This document shows positions 47,145-56,488 of a stretch of DNA of 64,000 nt, piece after piece (within the stretch, counting starts at the first letter, position 1; each line of letters starts with the position of its first letter). The notes below the pieces were generated by a model, which saw only the letters and a program-made list of their open reading frames with translations, made no database searches and was not told the DNA's origin. Position numbers and translations under genes: made by a program. The DNA is from Jannaschia aquimarina (GTDB lineage: Bacteria; Pseudomonadota; Alphaproteobacteria; Rhodobacterales; Rhodobacteraceae), in contig NZ_JYFE01000020.1 of the NCBI RefSeq assembly GCF_000877395.1, forward strand, positions 155,572 to 219,571. Direction: 5' to 3'.

Positions 47145-48644
47145 CTAGCCGTTGCCGCGTCCGGCGAACCGGCCCGCCTCGCGCGCGGCGGCGAGGATCG
47201 CGCGGGACTTGTTCACCGTCTCCTGCCACTCGTCTGCCGGGACGCTGTCATGGACCACGCCGCCGCCCGCCTGAACGTAGAGCTTGCCGTCTTTCACCAG
47301 GGCCGTGCGCAGGGCGATGCACATGTCCATGTCGCCGTTCGCGCTGAAATAGCCCACGCCGCCGGCATAGATGCCGCGTTTTTCCGGCTCCAACTCGTCG
47401 ATGATCTCCATGGCGCGGACCTTGGGTGCGCCCGAGACCGTTCCAGCGGGCAGGCCCGCCAGCAGCGCGGACAGCGCGTCCTCGTCCTCGCGCAACTCGC
47501 CCACGACATTCGAGACGATGTGCATGACGTGGCTATAGCGCTCGATGGCGAAGGTCTCGGTCGGCTTGACCGTGCCCACCTTCGCGACGCGGCCCACGTC
47601 GTTGCGGCCCAGATCGAGCAGCATCAGATGCTCTGCACGTTCCTTTTCGTCCGACAGAAGTTCTTCTTCCAGCGTGCGATCCTCGTCGGGCGTCCTGCCG
47701 CGTGGCCGGGTGCCGGCGATGGGACGGATCGTGACCTCTTGTCCGAAGACGCGCACAAGGATTTCGGGGCTGGCGCCGATGATCTGGAAGCCGCCCATAT
47801 CGAGGTAGAACATGAAGGGCGACGGGTTCGTGCGTCGCAACGCGCGGTAGAGAGCGAACGGAGGCAGCGGGAAGTCGTAGGTCCAGCGCTGCGACGGCAC
47901 GACCTGGAAGATGTCGCCCGCTGCGATGTAATCGCGCGCAGTCTCGACCGCCGCCTCGTAACCTTCGCGGGTGAAGTTGCACGACGGGTCCCCGAGATCG
48001 AACGGCTCGGCCAGATCGCGGCTTTCGGTGATCGCCCGGGTCAAGAGCGCGAGCGCGTCCTGAAGCCGTTCCGCCGCCTGCGCATAGGCCGCGCGCGGGG
48101 AGGCGTCTCCGGCCCAGGCGGGCGCGACCAGCGTGACCTCGCCCTTCACGCCGTCCAGAACCGCAACGACGGACGGCCGCATCAGCACCGCGTCCGGAAG
48201 GTCCAGCGGGTCCGGGTTCACGTTCGGCAGACGTTCGACCAGCCGGATCATGTCGTAACCAAGGAAGCCGAAGAGGCCCGCGCTCGCGGCGGGCAGGCCG
48301 TCCGGAAGGTCGATGGCGCTTTCGTCCAGGAGAGTGCGGATCGCGGCGAGCGGTTCGCCTGCATCCTCCCATGCGTCGGGATCCCAGCGGGCGGCGCGGT
48401 TCACCCGGCTCGACGTGCCGTGGCATTCCCAGATCAGGTCCGGTTTCATGCCGACGATGGAATAGCGGCCGCGCACCTCTCCGCCGGTGACCGACTCAAG
48501 CACGAAGGAGTGCGGCTGGGCGTCGGCAAGCTTCATCATCAGGCTGACGGGCGTGTCCAGATCGGCCGGCAGGCGGGCATAGACGACCTGATTGCGGCCC
48601 GCGGAATAGGCCGCCTCGAAGCTGGAATAGTCAGGCGCGATCAT
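47145..48644 (-). CDS. trpE: Anthranilate synthase component I
   Basis: Converts chorismate and ammonia or glutamine-derived nitrogen to anthranilate, the first step of tryptophan synthesis. The 499-residue protein shows the feedback-site LESVTGGEVRGRYSIVG, then the chorismate-binding core: FQVVPSQRWTYD, IASPEILV-type IIGASPEILVRV, IAGTRPRGRTPDED, AGTVSGAPKVRAMEIIDEL and YVQAGGGVVHDSVPADE. It overlaps the PpiD-like gene upstream (ATGA). In relatives trpG-trpD-trpC follow; here the next gene is on the other strand, so the operon is ended or rearranged at trpE. Confidence 0.95.
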   Translation of the reverse strand: MIAPDYSSFEAAYSAGRNQVVYARLPADLDTPVSLMMKLADAQPHSFVLESVTGGEVRGRYSIVGMKPDLIWECHGTSSRVNRAARWDPDAWEDAGEPLAAIRTLLDESAIDLPDGLPAASAGLFGFLGYDMIRLVERLPNVNPDPLDLPDAVLMRPSVVAVLDGVKGEVTLVAPAWAGDASPRAAYAQAAERLQDALALLTRAITESRDLAEPFDLGDPSCNFTREGYEAAVETARDYIAAGDIFQVVPSQRWTYDFPLPPFALYRALRRTNPSPFMFYLDMGGFQIIGASPEILVRVFGQEVTIRPIAGTRPRGRTPDEDRTLEEELLSDEKERAEHLMLLDLGRNDVGRVAKVGTVKPTETFAIERYSHVMHIVSNVVGELREDEDALSALLAGLPAGTVSGAPKVRAMEIIDELEPEKRGIYAGGVGYFSANGDMDMCIALRTALVKDGKLYVQAGGGVVHDSVPADEWQETVNKSRAILAAAREAGRFAGRGNG

Positions 48645-50509
48645 CGCACGCCCATGACCTGGCTCTGGATCGCCCGGATCGCGTTGGCATTCACCTCGAA
48701 TCCGGCCGCATCGCGGGCCGCAGCGGTGTAGCCGGTCAGCAGGTCGGCGCCGATATCGCGCCGGGCCGTGGCCTCGATGGCCTCGACCAGTTCGGCTGAG
48801 TCCGGACTCTCCAGGTCGGGACGTGTCACGCCGTCGATCCGGATGACGTAGGCGCGCGTCTCGTCGCCCGGTTCAGCAAGGATCGCGCCGTCTTCGGCCG
48901 CAAAGACCGTGTCCACCAGATCGCGCGACGCGTTGGCCACGCCGCCGTCGCGTTCGATCCCCGTCACGCTGTCGGCGGACAGGCCCAGATCCTCGAAGCT
49001 TTCCCCTTCACGCAAACGCTCGGCCAGGGCTTCGGCCCGTTCGGCGAGGCGGCGTTGCAGGCTGTCGGATTGCCAGGCGGCTTCGACCTGCGCGCGGATA
49101 TCGGCAAGCGCGGGCAGCATCGGCTCGTCGATACCATCGAGCCGGATCGCGGCCAGACCTCCATCGGACAGATCGAAGAGTTCGGGAAAGTCGTCCACCT
49201 CGGCTGCCGAGACGGCGGTGCGAAACGCCTCGTATCCCGCGATCCCCTCGCTGATCGAGGGATCCAATTCGAGAGTTCCGACCTCCATGATCGTGTCGGC
49301 GGCCACTTCCTCCAACGTAGCGCCTCCGGCCATCAGGTCGTCGATCGCCTCTCGCGCGGCGTCGATCTCCCGACGCGCCTCGTCGAGGGCGGCCTCGGCC
49401 GCGAGTTTGTCCTGTACGTCCTCGAACGGGGTTTCCTGCGGGTCGAGGATCGCGTTGACGCGGAAAAGGGCTGGGCCGAGGGAGGTCTCGACCGGGCCTG
49501 CGATGCCGGGCTCCTCCAGCGCGAAGAGCGCGTCGCGGACGGGGGCATCGACGTCGGCCTCGGCGATCTCGCCCTGATCGACGTCGTCGAGCGTCAGGCC
49601 CCGTTCCATCACCAACGTATCGAAATCCGTCTCGCCCGCGGCGACGGCATCGGCGGCGGCCTGGGCAGCGGCTTCATCGGCGAAGACGAGACGCTCGGCG
49701 AGAACGCGGGCGGGGATACGATAACGGTCGATCCGCTGTTCGTAGAGGGCACGCGCATCCGCCTCGTCCACGTCGATGCCTTCGGCGACAATGTCGGGCG
49801 AGGCCCAGGCGTAGGTCACGCGGCGGCGCTCCGGCGTCTCGAACCGGCGCGAATTGTCTTGCAGGTAGGTTTCGAGGTCTTCGTCCGTCGGGGCGGCGGG
49901 ACCGGCCTGAAGCTGGGCCGCCGTGACCTCTGCCACGGTGATGTCGCGGGTTTCTTCCAGCCAGTTCGCGATGGTCGTGGCATAGCCTTCCGGCGGCTCG
50001 GTCACGCCGACGATGGCGGCCTGCAGGATCTCGCGCGCCGCCTCGTCGCGAAGCGCGGCCTCGAAGTTTCTCGGATTAGTCCCCTGTCGGCGGAGGACGT
50101 CCTGATAGACCTCACGATCGAAGCCGGCGGCGCTCTGAAAGGCGGGGATGGCGCGCAGCCTCTGCGCGACCTCGGCGTCGCCGACCGAGACGCCGAGTTG
50201 GTCGGCATCGTTGTCCAGCGCGGCCCCGGCCAGCAGACGCTCCATCACGAGCTGATCGAGCCCGAGGGCCCGCATCTGGTCGACGGTAAGGCTCTGCCCG
50301 AATTGGCGGCCGATCCGCGCCTGTTCCTGCTGCAGCGCATTGCCGTAGTCGGAGGCACTGATGTCGCGGTCGCCGACCGAGGCGACGGATTGCTGGCTAC
50401 TGCCGAACCCGCCGATCCCGAACCCGCCGAGGGCCAGGATCAAAAGACCCAGAACGGCCCAGATGACGACGTTGCCCTTCTTCTTCCGGCGCGCGCCTTC
50501 TTCGGCCAT
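48641..50509 (-). CDS. PpiD-like peptidyl-prolyl isomerase / periplasmic chaperone
   Basis: A 622-residue membrane-anchored periplasmic foldase. A basic cytoplasmic start (MAEEGARRKKKGNVVIWAVL) leads into one helix (about 14-34), followed by a SurA_N-like chaperone region (DYGNALQQEQARIGRQFGQS, QLVMERLLAGAALDNDADQL) and a parvulin-type PPIase region around 240-370, then a long acidic C-terminal part. Parvulin motifs are weak, as in many alphaproteobacterial PpiD proteins, so the isomerase may be degenerate and the chaperone role dominant. Overlaps trpE by four bases, the usual Rhodobacterales neighbour. Confidence 0.88.
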   Translation of the reverse strand: MAEEGARRKKKGNVVIWAVLGLLILALGGFGIGGFGSSQQSVASVGDRDISASDYGNALQQEQARIGRQFGQSLTVDQMRALGLDQLVMERLLAGAALDNDADQLGVSVGDAEVAQRLRAIPAFQSAAGFDREVYQDVLRRQGTNPRNFEAALRDEAAREILQAAIVGVTEPPEGYATTIANWLEETRDITVAEVTAAQLQAGPAAPTDEDLETYLQDNSRRFETPERRRVTYAWASPDIVAEGIDVDEADARALYEQRIDRYRIPARVLAERLVFADEAAAQAAADAVAAGETDFDTLVMERGLTLDDVDQGEIAEADVDAPVRDALFALEEPGIAGPVETSLGPALFRVNAILDPQETPFEDVQDKLAAEAALDEARREIDAAREAIDDLMAGGATLEEVAADTIMEVGTLELDPSISEGIAGYEAFRTAVSAAEVDDFPELFDLSDGGLAAIRLDGIDEPMLPALADIRAQVEAAWQSDSLQRRLAERAEALAERLREGESFEDLGLSADSVTGIERDGGVANASRDLVDTVFAAEDGAILAEPGDETRAYVIRIDGVTRPDLESPDSAELVEAIEATARRDIGADLLTGYTAAARDAAGFEVNANAIRAIQSQVMGVR

Positions 50510-50572
50510 GTCGCTCCCTCCACTGCTCCGGGCGCAGGGGTATCCGCGCGGGCGAGCGGGGGCAAGCGCCGC

Positions 50573-51757
50573 TCAGCCGGCGAGGCGGCGGATCAGATCG
50601 GAGATGCCGTCGCGGTCCGCATTGGCGAAGGCGATGCGCAGCGTCGTCTCGGCCCGGCCGTCGCCGCCCTGATCCCGCAGGGGGCCGAACATCGTCCCCG
50701 GCAGGACCAGGACTGCCCGCTTCGCCAGCAGGTCGCGGGCCACCGCGTCGGAACGGGTCTCGAACGGATGGCGGACATAGGCGAAATAGGCGCCGCACCC
50801 CTGCACCTGCCAATCGGGAAGGGTGGCGAACCCGTCCGCGATGGCGGCCCGGCGGGCCAGGATCTCGGAGCGTTCCGCCGCAAGCCAATCCGAAAGGTTC
50901 TCCATCCCCCAGAGTGCTGCGCGTTGGCCCAGCTGGGGCGGGCAGATCGTGACCGTATCGAGCCACTTCTCGATCTGGGTCAGCCGCGCGGGCGACGTGA
51001 GGATCGCGCCGGTGCGATGGCCGGTCAGACGGTAGGCCTTTGAGAAGCTGTAAAGCTGAATCACCGTGTCGTCCCACTCGGGATCGGCGAGCAGGCGATG
51101 CGGCGCGCCGTCCGCGGAATGAAAATCGCGGTAGGTCTCGTCGACGATGAGTGCGATGCCGTGTGTGCGCGCCAGATCGCGAAAGTCGTCCAGAAGGCCG
51201 GCCGGGTATTCCACACCTCCGGGATTGTTCGGCGTGACGAGGGCGATGGCGCGGGTGCGTGGCGTGATCGCGGCGGCGGCGCGGTCCGGATCCGGAAGCA
51301 AATCCGCATCGGTGGGCAGCAAGGTCGCCTCGATCCCCGCCATGTCGAGCCACATCTTGTGATTGAAGTAGTAGGGCGTCGGAACGATCACCGCATCGCC
51401 CGGCCCCGCGAGGCTGGTGAGCGCGGCGGCGAAGGCCTGATTGCACCCGGCCGTGATGGCCACCTGGGCAGGCGCGACGGTCCCGCCATAGGCGCGTGAC
51501 CAGTCGGCAGCGACCCGTTCCCGCAATTCCGGCAATCCCAGGACCGGGCCGTAGAGATGCGCCGCCGGGTCTTCGGTGACAATGCGGGCCATCGCTTCGC
51601 GCAAGGGTGGCGGCGGCGGGTCGGCCGGAGCGGCCTGACTGAGATTGAGGAGCGGCAGACCCTCAGGCAGCACCGTCTCGTCCAGCCAGCGCCGCGCCTC
51701 CATCACCGGGGGCGGGAATGTCGCGGCGAGGCGCGGGTCGAGCGGCGAAAGCGTCAT
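50573..51757 (-). CDS. Class I/II PLP-dependent aminotransferase
   Basis: A 394-residue fold-type I aminotransferase. The cofactor site is visible as AITAGCNQAFAAALTSLAGP, the Asn/Asp/Tyr set in LVTPNNPGGVEYPAGLL and LIVDETYRDFH, and the PLP lysine in QLYSFSKAYRLTGHRTGAIL. The substrate-binding Arg is in TTLRIAFAN near the end. I use the ATG at 51757 (MTLSPLDPRLAATF). The substrate is unknown; it could act on aromatic or branched-chain amino acids given the biosynthetic surroundings. Confidence 0.9.
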   Translation of the reverse strand: MTLSPLDPRLAATFPPPVMEARRWLDETVLPEGLPLLNLSQAAPADPPPPPLREAMARIVTEDPAAHLYGPVLGLPELRERVAADWSRAYGGTVAPAQVAITAGCNQAFAAALTSLAGPGDAVIVPTPYYFNHKMWLDMAGIEATLLPTDADLLPDPDRAAAAITPRTRAIALVTPNNPGGVEYPAGLLDDFRDLARTHGIALIVDETYRDFHSADGAPHRLLADPEWDDTVIQLYSFSKAYRLTGHRTGAILTSPARLTQIEKWLDTVTICPPQLGQRAALWGMENLSDWLAAERSEILARRAAIADGFATLPDWQVQGCGAYFAYVRHPFETRSDAVARDLLAKRAVLVLPGTMFGPLRDQGGDGRAETTLRIAFANADRDGISDLIRRLAG

Positions 51758-51786
51758 GTGGCAGGGGTACCGCGCGCACCGCCCAA

Positions 51787-51810
51787 GAGAAAGGGGCGCC
51801 GAAGCGCCCC
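51787..51810 (-). terminator. Intrinsic terminator after ssb (UUCG loop)
   Basis: On the minus strand GGGGCGC-TTCG-GCGCCCC followed by TTTCTC, starting 23 bases past the ssb stop. A seven-pair GC stem with an extra-stable UUCG tetraloop and short T tract is a good Rho-independent terminator. Confidence 0.75.
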
Positions 51811-51833
51811 GATGATGTGGTCCGGTATCGCGA

Positions 51834-52313
51834 TCAGAACGGGATTTCGTCGTCCATGTCCGAAGGCGCGTCATAGCCGCCCTGGCGTCCGCCACCGTCG
51901 CCGCCACGATCGTCCTGGTAGCCGCCGCCATAGCCGCCACCCCCACCGCCGCCGCCCTCGCTGCGCCCGTCGAGCATCGTCAGTTCCGACCGGTAGGGCC
52001 GCAGCACGACCTCGGTCGAATAGCGGTCCTGTCCCGACTGGTCCTGCCATTTGCGGGTCTCGAGCTGGCCCTCGATATAGACCTTGGAGCCCTTGCGAAG
52101 GTACTGCTCCGCCACCCGGATCAGAGGTTCGGAGAAGATGGCGACGGAATGCCACTCGGTCTTCTCGCGCCGCTCGCCGGAATTCTTGTCGCGCCACGTC
52201 TCGGACGTCGCGATCCGCAGGTTGCAGACCTTGCCGCCATTCTGGAACGACCGGACCTCGGGGTCGCGCCCCAGGTTCCCGATCAGCATCACCTTGTTCA
52301 CGCTTCCGGCCAT
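51834..52313 (-). CDS. ssb: Single-stranded DNA-binding protein
   Basis: Binds single-stranded DNA in replication, repair and recombination. The 159-residue protein has the OB-fold from [20 protein letters not shown] through [20 protein letters not shown] and [20 protein letters not shown], a glycine-rich flexible linker of about 35 residues and the acidic tip DMDDEIPF that recruits partner proteins. An in-frame ATG four codons upstream (52325) is an alternative start. A UUCG terminator follows. Confidence 0.96.
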   Translation of the reverse strand: MAGSVNKVMLIGNLGRDPEVRSFQNGGKVCNLRIATSETWRDKNSGERREKTEWHSVAIFSEPLIRVAEQYLRKGSKVYIEGQLETRKWQDQSGQDRYSTEVVLRPYRSELTMLDGRSEGGGGGGGGYGGGYQDDRGGDGGGRQGGYDAPSDMDDEIPF

Positions 52314-52505
52314 TGCCGCCCCCATCGTCAGGAATCATCGGCCCGCACGAGACGGGTTTTGGGTTAACTAATCGTTGCCGCGCGGAAGGGGTAGGGGGCC
52401 CGCCCCGGTTGGCAGGTGCGCCGGTTCCCGTTAACGTCCACGCAACCGGAGCGGGTCCTGCAGAGGCCTGCCCGGGCGGACAGGTACGAGGAACGTGGGG
52501 CATTC

Positions 52506-53111
52506 ATGACAGACGGTCTGAGACGGCCGGGCGGCGTATTTTTCGCAGCTCTTCTGGTGGTTACGCTTTGCGGGGAGGCGATGGCGCAGACGTTCTCGTC
52601 CCGGTCCCGCACCGATCTCTTCGCGAATCAGACGGCGTTGATGGATCGACGGCTTTCGTCGCAATACCGGCATTCCGACCGGTTGCGCCCGCGGACGCCG
52701 GGCACCGAGATCCCGGGTCGCGAAGCCATTCCGCGCTATCGTGGCGGACGTTCGCGATGGGAGGGTCCGGCGCGCCAGGCCGCCCGCAAGCACGGCATCC
52801 CCGAGGATCTGTTCCTGCGACTGGTCCGTCAGGAATCCGGCTTCAACCCCAAGGCGGTCAGCCACAAGGGGGCGATGGGTCTTGCCCAGCTCATGCCGGG
52901 AACGGCGCAGAAACTGGGGGTGAACCCGCGCGACCCCGTTCAGAACCTCGAAGGCGGGGCGCGCTATCTGGCGATGCAGTACCGGCGGTTCGGAACGTGG
53001 CGGCTGGCCCTTGCGGCTTACAATGCCGGGCCCGGGGCGGTCATCAAGCATGGCGGCATCCCGCCCTATCGCGAGACGCAGGGCTACGTGCGGGCGATCC
53101 TCGGGGGGTAG
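52506..53111 (+). CDS. Secreted lytic transglycosylase (SLT domain)
   Basis: Cleaves peptidoglycan glycan strands in the periplasm. The 201-residue protein has a signal peptide ([20 protein letters not shown]), a basic linker, and an SLT domain from about residue 90: [20 protein letters not shown] with the catalytic Glu, [20 protein letters not shown], and [20 protein letters not shown]. Start ATG 52506. It is divergent from ssb and followed by lipA with its own ribosome site. Confidence 0.92.
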   Translation: MTDGLRRPGGVFFAALLVVTLCGEAMAQTFSSRSRTDLFANQTALMDRRLSSQYRHSDRLRPRTPGTEIPGREAIPRYRGGRSRWEGPARQAARKHGIPEDLFLRLVRQESGFNPKAVSHKGAMGLAQLMPGTAQKLGVNPRDPVQNLEGGARYLAMQYRRFGTWRLALAAYNAGPGAVIKHGGIPPYRETQGYVRAILGG

Positions 53112-53215
53112 TCGGCCAGCCGCCTTGCGGCCATCGCAGTCGGGCCATGCGCCGCACGCCCTAGCCTCGGCGGCGCGGCTCCCCTAGGTAAGGGGCCAGA
53201 CCGGAGGCCAGACAC

Positions 53216-54172
53216 ATGCCGCGCGACCTGAAGATCCCCGCTCAGCGCCATCCCGAAAAGCAGCGCCGTCCTGACGCGCCACAGCCGAAGAAGCCGGACT
53301 GGATCCGCGTCAAGGCGCCCGTGTCCGAGGGCTATAAGGCCACCGCGGCAATCATGCGCGAGAACCGCCTGACCACGGTCTGCGAGGAAGCGGGCTGTCC
53401 GAATGTGGGCGAATGCTGGTCCCAGGGCCACGCCACCATGATGATCATGGGCGAGGTCTGCACCCGCGCCTGTACTTTCTGTAACATCGCAACGGGCAAG
53501 CCGCCCGAACCTCTGGATGTCTTCGAGCCCGGACGGGTCGCGGACGCGGTGCAGAAGCTGGGTCTGAACCACGTCGTCATAACCTCGGTCGACAGGGACG
53601 ATGTCGAGGACGGCGGGGCCGAGCATTTCGCACAAACCATCCGCGCCATCCGCCATCGCGCGCCAGACACGACGATCGAGATCCTGACGCCGGACTTCAT
53701 CAAGGCCGACCCTGACGTGCTGCGCGTGGTGGTCGAGGCCAAGCCGGACGTCTTCAACCACAACCTCGAAACCGTGCCGGGGCTCTACCCAGAAGTGCGT
53801 CCCGGCGCGCGCTATTTCCATTCGCTGCGCCTGCTGCAACGCGTGAAAGAGATGGATCCGTCCATCTTCACCAAGTCGGGCATCATGGTCGGGCTGGGCG
53901 AAGATCGTCAGGCCGTGTTGCAGGTGATGGACGACATGCGCGCCGCCGACATCGACTTCCTCACCATCGGCCAATACCTGCAACCGACACCCAAGCATCA
54001 CCGCGTGGACCGGTTCGTCACGCCAGAGGAATTCGCAGGCTACGAGAAAGCCGCCTGGGGCAAGGGCTTCCTGATGGTCTCGGCCACGCCATTGACGCGA
54101 TCGTCCTACCACGCAGGCGACGACTTTCAGCGTCTTCGGGCGGAGCGGGAGCGGCGGCTCGGTCTGGGATAA
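53216..54172 (+). CDS. lipA: Lipoyl synthase
   Basis: Radical SAM enzyme that inserts two sulfurs into octanoyl groups to make lipoate, needed by the pyruvate dehydrogenase genes in this window. The 318-residue protein has the auxiliary cluster motif [13 protein letters not shown], the radical SAM motif [13 protein letters not shown] (CxxxCxxC), [39 protein letters not shown] and the C-terminal cluster-ligand Ser in [13 protein letters not shown]. Length and motifs complete. Confidence 0.97.
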   Translation: MPRDLKIPAQRHPEKQRRPDAPQPKKPDWIRVKAPVSEGYKATAAIMRENRLTTVCEEAGCPNVGECWSQGHATMMIMGEVCTRACTFCNIATGKPPEPLDVFEPGRVADAVQKLGLNHVVITSVDRDDVEDGGAEHFAQTIRAIRHRAPDTTIEILTPDFIKADPDVLRVVVEAKPDVFNHNLETVPGLYPEVRPGARYFHSLRLLQRVKEMDPSIFTKSGIMVGLGEDRQAVLQVMDDMRAADIDFLTIGQYLQPTPKHHRVDRFVTPEEFAGYEKAAWGKGFLMVSATPLTRSSYHAGDDFQRLRAERERRLGLG

Positions 54173-54239
54173 CCTGTCTGCCGCCCGGCCAGCGGCCGTG
54201 GATCTTTGAGACGTACCGTCGCAACCCTACATCGCGATC

Positions 54240-55328
54240 ATGCGGTCCTTGCCCCTCCTTCTGATCCTTGCCATCGGCGTCGTGCTCGGCGCGTTCGCGA
54301 CGCCGCGCCTGCAGACCCTGCTGGCGCCAGCACCGACCCCTGTGACGGTCACGCCGCGCGGCGATCTGGCCTCCGACGAGCGGGCGACGATCGAGTTGTT
54401 CGAGGCCGCGCAGGGCTCGGTCGTCTCGATCGCGACGACGGTGCAGCGGCGCAGCCTGTTCAGCCGTGGCGTCGAGGTGCCTCGGGGCAGCGGGTCGGGC
54501 TTCGTCTGGGGCGATGGCGGCCATGTGGTCACGAATGCCCATGTGATCGCGGGCGCCACGGGCGCGACGGTGCGCCTGCCCGGCGGGCGAGCCTTGCGGG
54601 CAAGGCTGGTTGGCGTGGCCCCGCGCCACGATCTGGCCGTGCTGCAGGTGGATGGCATCCGGCGGATGCGGGCCCTGCCTCTGGGCACGAGCGGAGACCT
54701 CCAGGTCGGCCAGAAGGTATTTGCCATCGGCAATCCATTCGGGCTGGACTTCACGTTGACGACGGGGATCGTCAGCGCCCTGGACCGGGAATTGCCGGGC
54801 GAGGGCGGGATGTTGATCCGGGGCCTGATCCAGACAGATGCGGCGATCAATCCCGGCAATTCCGGCGGCCCGCTTCTGGACAGCGCCGGACGACTGATCG
54901 GAGTGAACACGGCCATCTATTCGCCCTCGGGCGCAAGCGCCGGGATCGGGTTCGCGGTGCCCTCGGATACGGTGGCCCGGGTCGTGCCGCAGCTGATCGA
55001 ACGTGGCCGCTACGCGCCACCGACGCTGGGCATCACGGCGGATGCCCGGATCGACGCGATGCTGCGCGCGAACGGACAGGGGCCAGGCGTCATGGTGCTG
55101 GATGTGGAGGGACCGGCGGCCGATGCCGGGCTGCGTCCGGCGCGCATCACCGACGGCGGGATCATTCCCGGAGATGTCATCGAGGCAATCGACGGCGCGC
55201 GGGTCGAGACGGTGGAGGGGCTGCTTGCCGAACTGGATGCCCGCACCGCCGGCCAAGAGGTCACCCTGACCCTGCGCGGTCCCGATGGCGTTCGTGAGGT
55301 GACATTGCCGCTGGCGCCCGGCCTCTAA
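54240..55328 (+). CDS. HtrA/Deg-like trypsin-type serine protease with PDZ domain
   Basis: Envelope quality-control protease of 362 residues. N-terminal hydrophobic segment LPLLLILAIGVVLGAFATPR acts as signal or anchor. The catalytic triad is readable: His in VVTNAHVIAG (about 100), Asp in RHDLAVLQVD (about 130), Ser in INPGNSGGPLLDSAGR (about 208). A single PDZ domain follows from about 265 (LGITADARIDAMLRANGQGP, PGDVIEAIDGARVETVEGLL). One PDZ makes it DegS-like in layout. Confidence 0.92.
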   Translation: MRSLPLLLILAIGVVLGAFATPRLQTLLAPAPTPVTVTPRGDLASDERATIELFEAAQGSVVSIATTVQRRSLFSRGVEVPRGSGSGFVWGDGGHVVTNAHVIAGATGATVRLPGGRALRARLVGVAPRHDLAVLQVDGIRRMRALPLGTSGDLQVGQKVFAIGNPFGLDFTLTTGIVSALDRELPGEGGMLIRGLIQTDAAINPGNSGGPLLDSAGRLIGVNTAIYSPSGASAGIGFAVPSDTVARVVPQLIERGRYAPPTLGITADARIDAMLRANGQGPGVMVLDVEGPAADAGLRPARITDGGIIPGDVIEAIDGARVETVEGLLAELDARTAGQEVTLTLRGPDGVREVTLPLAPGL

Positions 55329-55332
55329 GCCC

Positions 55333-55779
55333 TTACTGCCGGCTGATCGTCCGGCGGTTTTGCGCGCCCTGAACCGTGATCGAGCGGATCCCGGCCAGAT
55401 CCTGGGTGGTCAGGAACGTCCCGCCCAGAACCTCGCGGGAGACCTGGGTGCCGACGGGCTCGGGATCGACTGGCGGAAGAAGTTGAAACTCCATCACGTA
55501 GACGCTGGGATCATCCGACGGCAGACGCTGAAGCCTTGCATCCCAGTAGCCCTGCGTCGGCGGCAGGGCGATGGCGCTGACGATCACGCCTCCGGGTGTC
55601 GGGGCCGCGTTGAGCGCGATGACCTGATCTGCGATGGGGGTCGAAGGATCCGAGCGCGCGGCCTCGATCACCTCTTCCCGGTCGTTGCCCCACCACGTGA
55701 GCGGGTTCAGGCGGGAGCCGCCCAGACCACATCCGCCGAGGATCGCCGCGCAAAGGACGATGGAGACGATGGACCGCAT
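55333..55779 (-). CDS. Hypothetical lipoprotein
   Basis: A 148-residue predicted lipoprotein: signal MRSIVSIVLCAAILGGCGLG with lipobox LGGC (Cys about 17). The mature part begins LNPLTWWGNDREEVIEAARS and has strands such as TPGGVIVSAIALPPTQGYWD, YVMEFQLLPPVDPEPVGTQV and TTQDLAGIRSITVQGAQNRR. I do not recognise a family beyond similar Rhodobacterales lipoproteins. Start chosen at 55779 for the signal peptide. It is convergent with the HtrA-like gene, four bases apart. Confidence 0.78.
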   Translation of the reverse strand: MRSIVSIVLCAAILGGCGLGGSRLNPLTWWGNDREEVIEAARSDPSTPIADQVIALNAAPTPGGVIVSAIALPPTQGYWDARLQRLPSDDPSVYVMEFQLLPPVDPEPVGTQVSREVLGGTFLTTQDLAGIRSITVQGAQNRRTISRQ

Positions 55780-55893
55780 GGAATTCCCCCGTAACGTGCC
55801 GTGACGGGGTAGCGGATCGGTGCGGCTTTGGGAAGCGCCCGGCTGGACGCCGGGGCGCGCGCCCCTTAGCTGGGGCTCGAAAGGAGATCCGCC

Positions 55894-56307
55894 ATGGCGC
55901 AAGAGCCGTTCGAAGATCTGGTCGAGACGTTCGAGTTTCTCGACGATTGGGAGGATCGCTATCGCCACGTGATCGAGTTGGGCCGGGACTTCCCGCCTCT
56001 GGACGACGCGCTGAAGGTGCCCGCGACCAAGGTCGATGGTTGCGCCAGCCAGGTCTGGCTGCACCCCCGGATCGAGGACGGGCGGTTCGACTTCGCGGGC
56101 GAGTCGGATGCGATGATCGTACGCGGCCTGATTGCCGTCCTGCATCGGCTCTATTCGGGCTTGCCGGTTGCGGAGGTGCCGCAGGTGGACGCAGCAGCCG
56201 AGCTGGGTCGGCTGGGACTGGACGAGCATCTGTCGTCCCAACGCTCGAACGGCTTGCGCGCGATGGTGGCCCGGATCCGCGAGACGGCGGCGCGTGAGGC
56301 CGCGTGA
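55894..56307 (+). CDS. sufE: Cysteine desulfuration protein SufE
   Basis: Accepts persulfide sulfur from the SufS desulfurase and stimulates Fe-S cluster assembly. The 137-residue protein matches SufE: LVETFEFLDDWEDRYRHVIE at the start, KVDGCASQVWLHPRIEDGRF with the reactive Cys (about 50), and GLPVAEVPQVDAAAELGRLG. An AAGGAG ribosome site precedes the ATG. The A-type carrier at 21.8 kb is a likely functional partner. Confidence 0.94.
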   Translation: MAQEPFEDLVETFEFLDDWEDRYRHVIELGRDFPPLDDALKVPATKVDGCASQVWLHPRIEDGRFDFAGESDAMIVRGLIAVLHRLYSGLPVAEVPQVDAAAELGRLGLDEHLSSQRSNGLRAMVARIRETAAREAA

Positions 56308-56335
56308 TCGGCTGGCGAAAGACGACAGGACTTGG

Positions 56336-56362
56336 AAAAAAGGCCGGACGCGAGGTCCGGCC
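56336..56362 (-). terminator. Intrinsic terminator downstream of the LysR gene
   Basis: On the minus strand GGCCGGAC-CTCGC-GTCCGGCC is followed by six T residues, giving an 8-bp GC stem and a good T tract about 127 bases past the LysR stop. On the plus strand it lies just after sufE but has no T tract in that direction. Confidence 0.75.
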
Positions 56363-56488
56363 GAGTCCAACAGGGAGGTGAGGGACAGCGTCCCTCGAAT
56401 GCCCAATTAAGAAGCACCCGCTGACCGCACAACTGAAAACTGAACCGTTCGGTGCAAAGCCGCCATGCATCCGGCGCATGGCTACGGC

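Noticed and set aside
49055..51043. 662-codon plus-strand open frame opposite the PpiD-like gene
   Set aside because: Codon-shadow of a high-GC gene: Arg/Gly-rich translation without domains, while the minus strand encodes recognisable PpiD and aminotransferase proteins.
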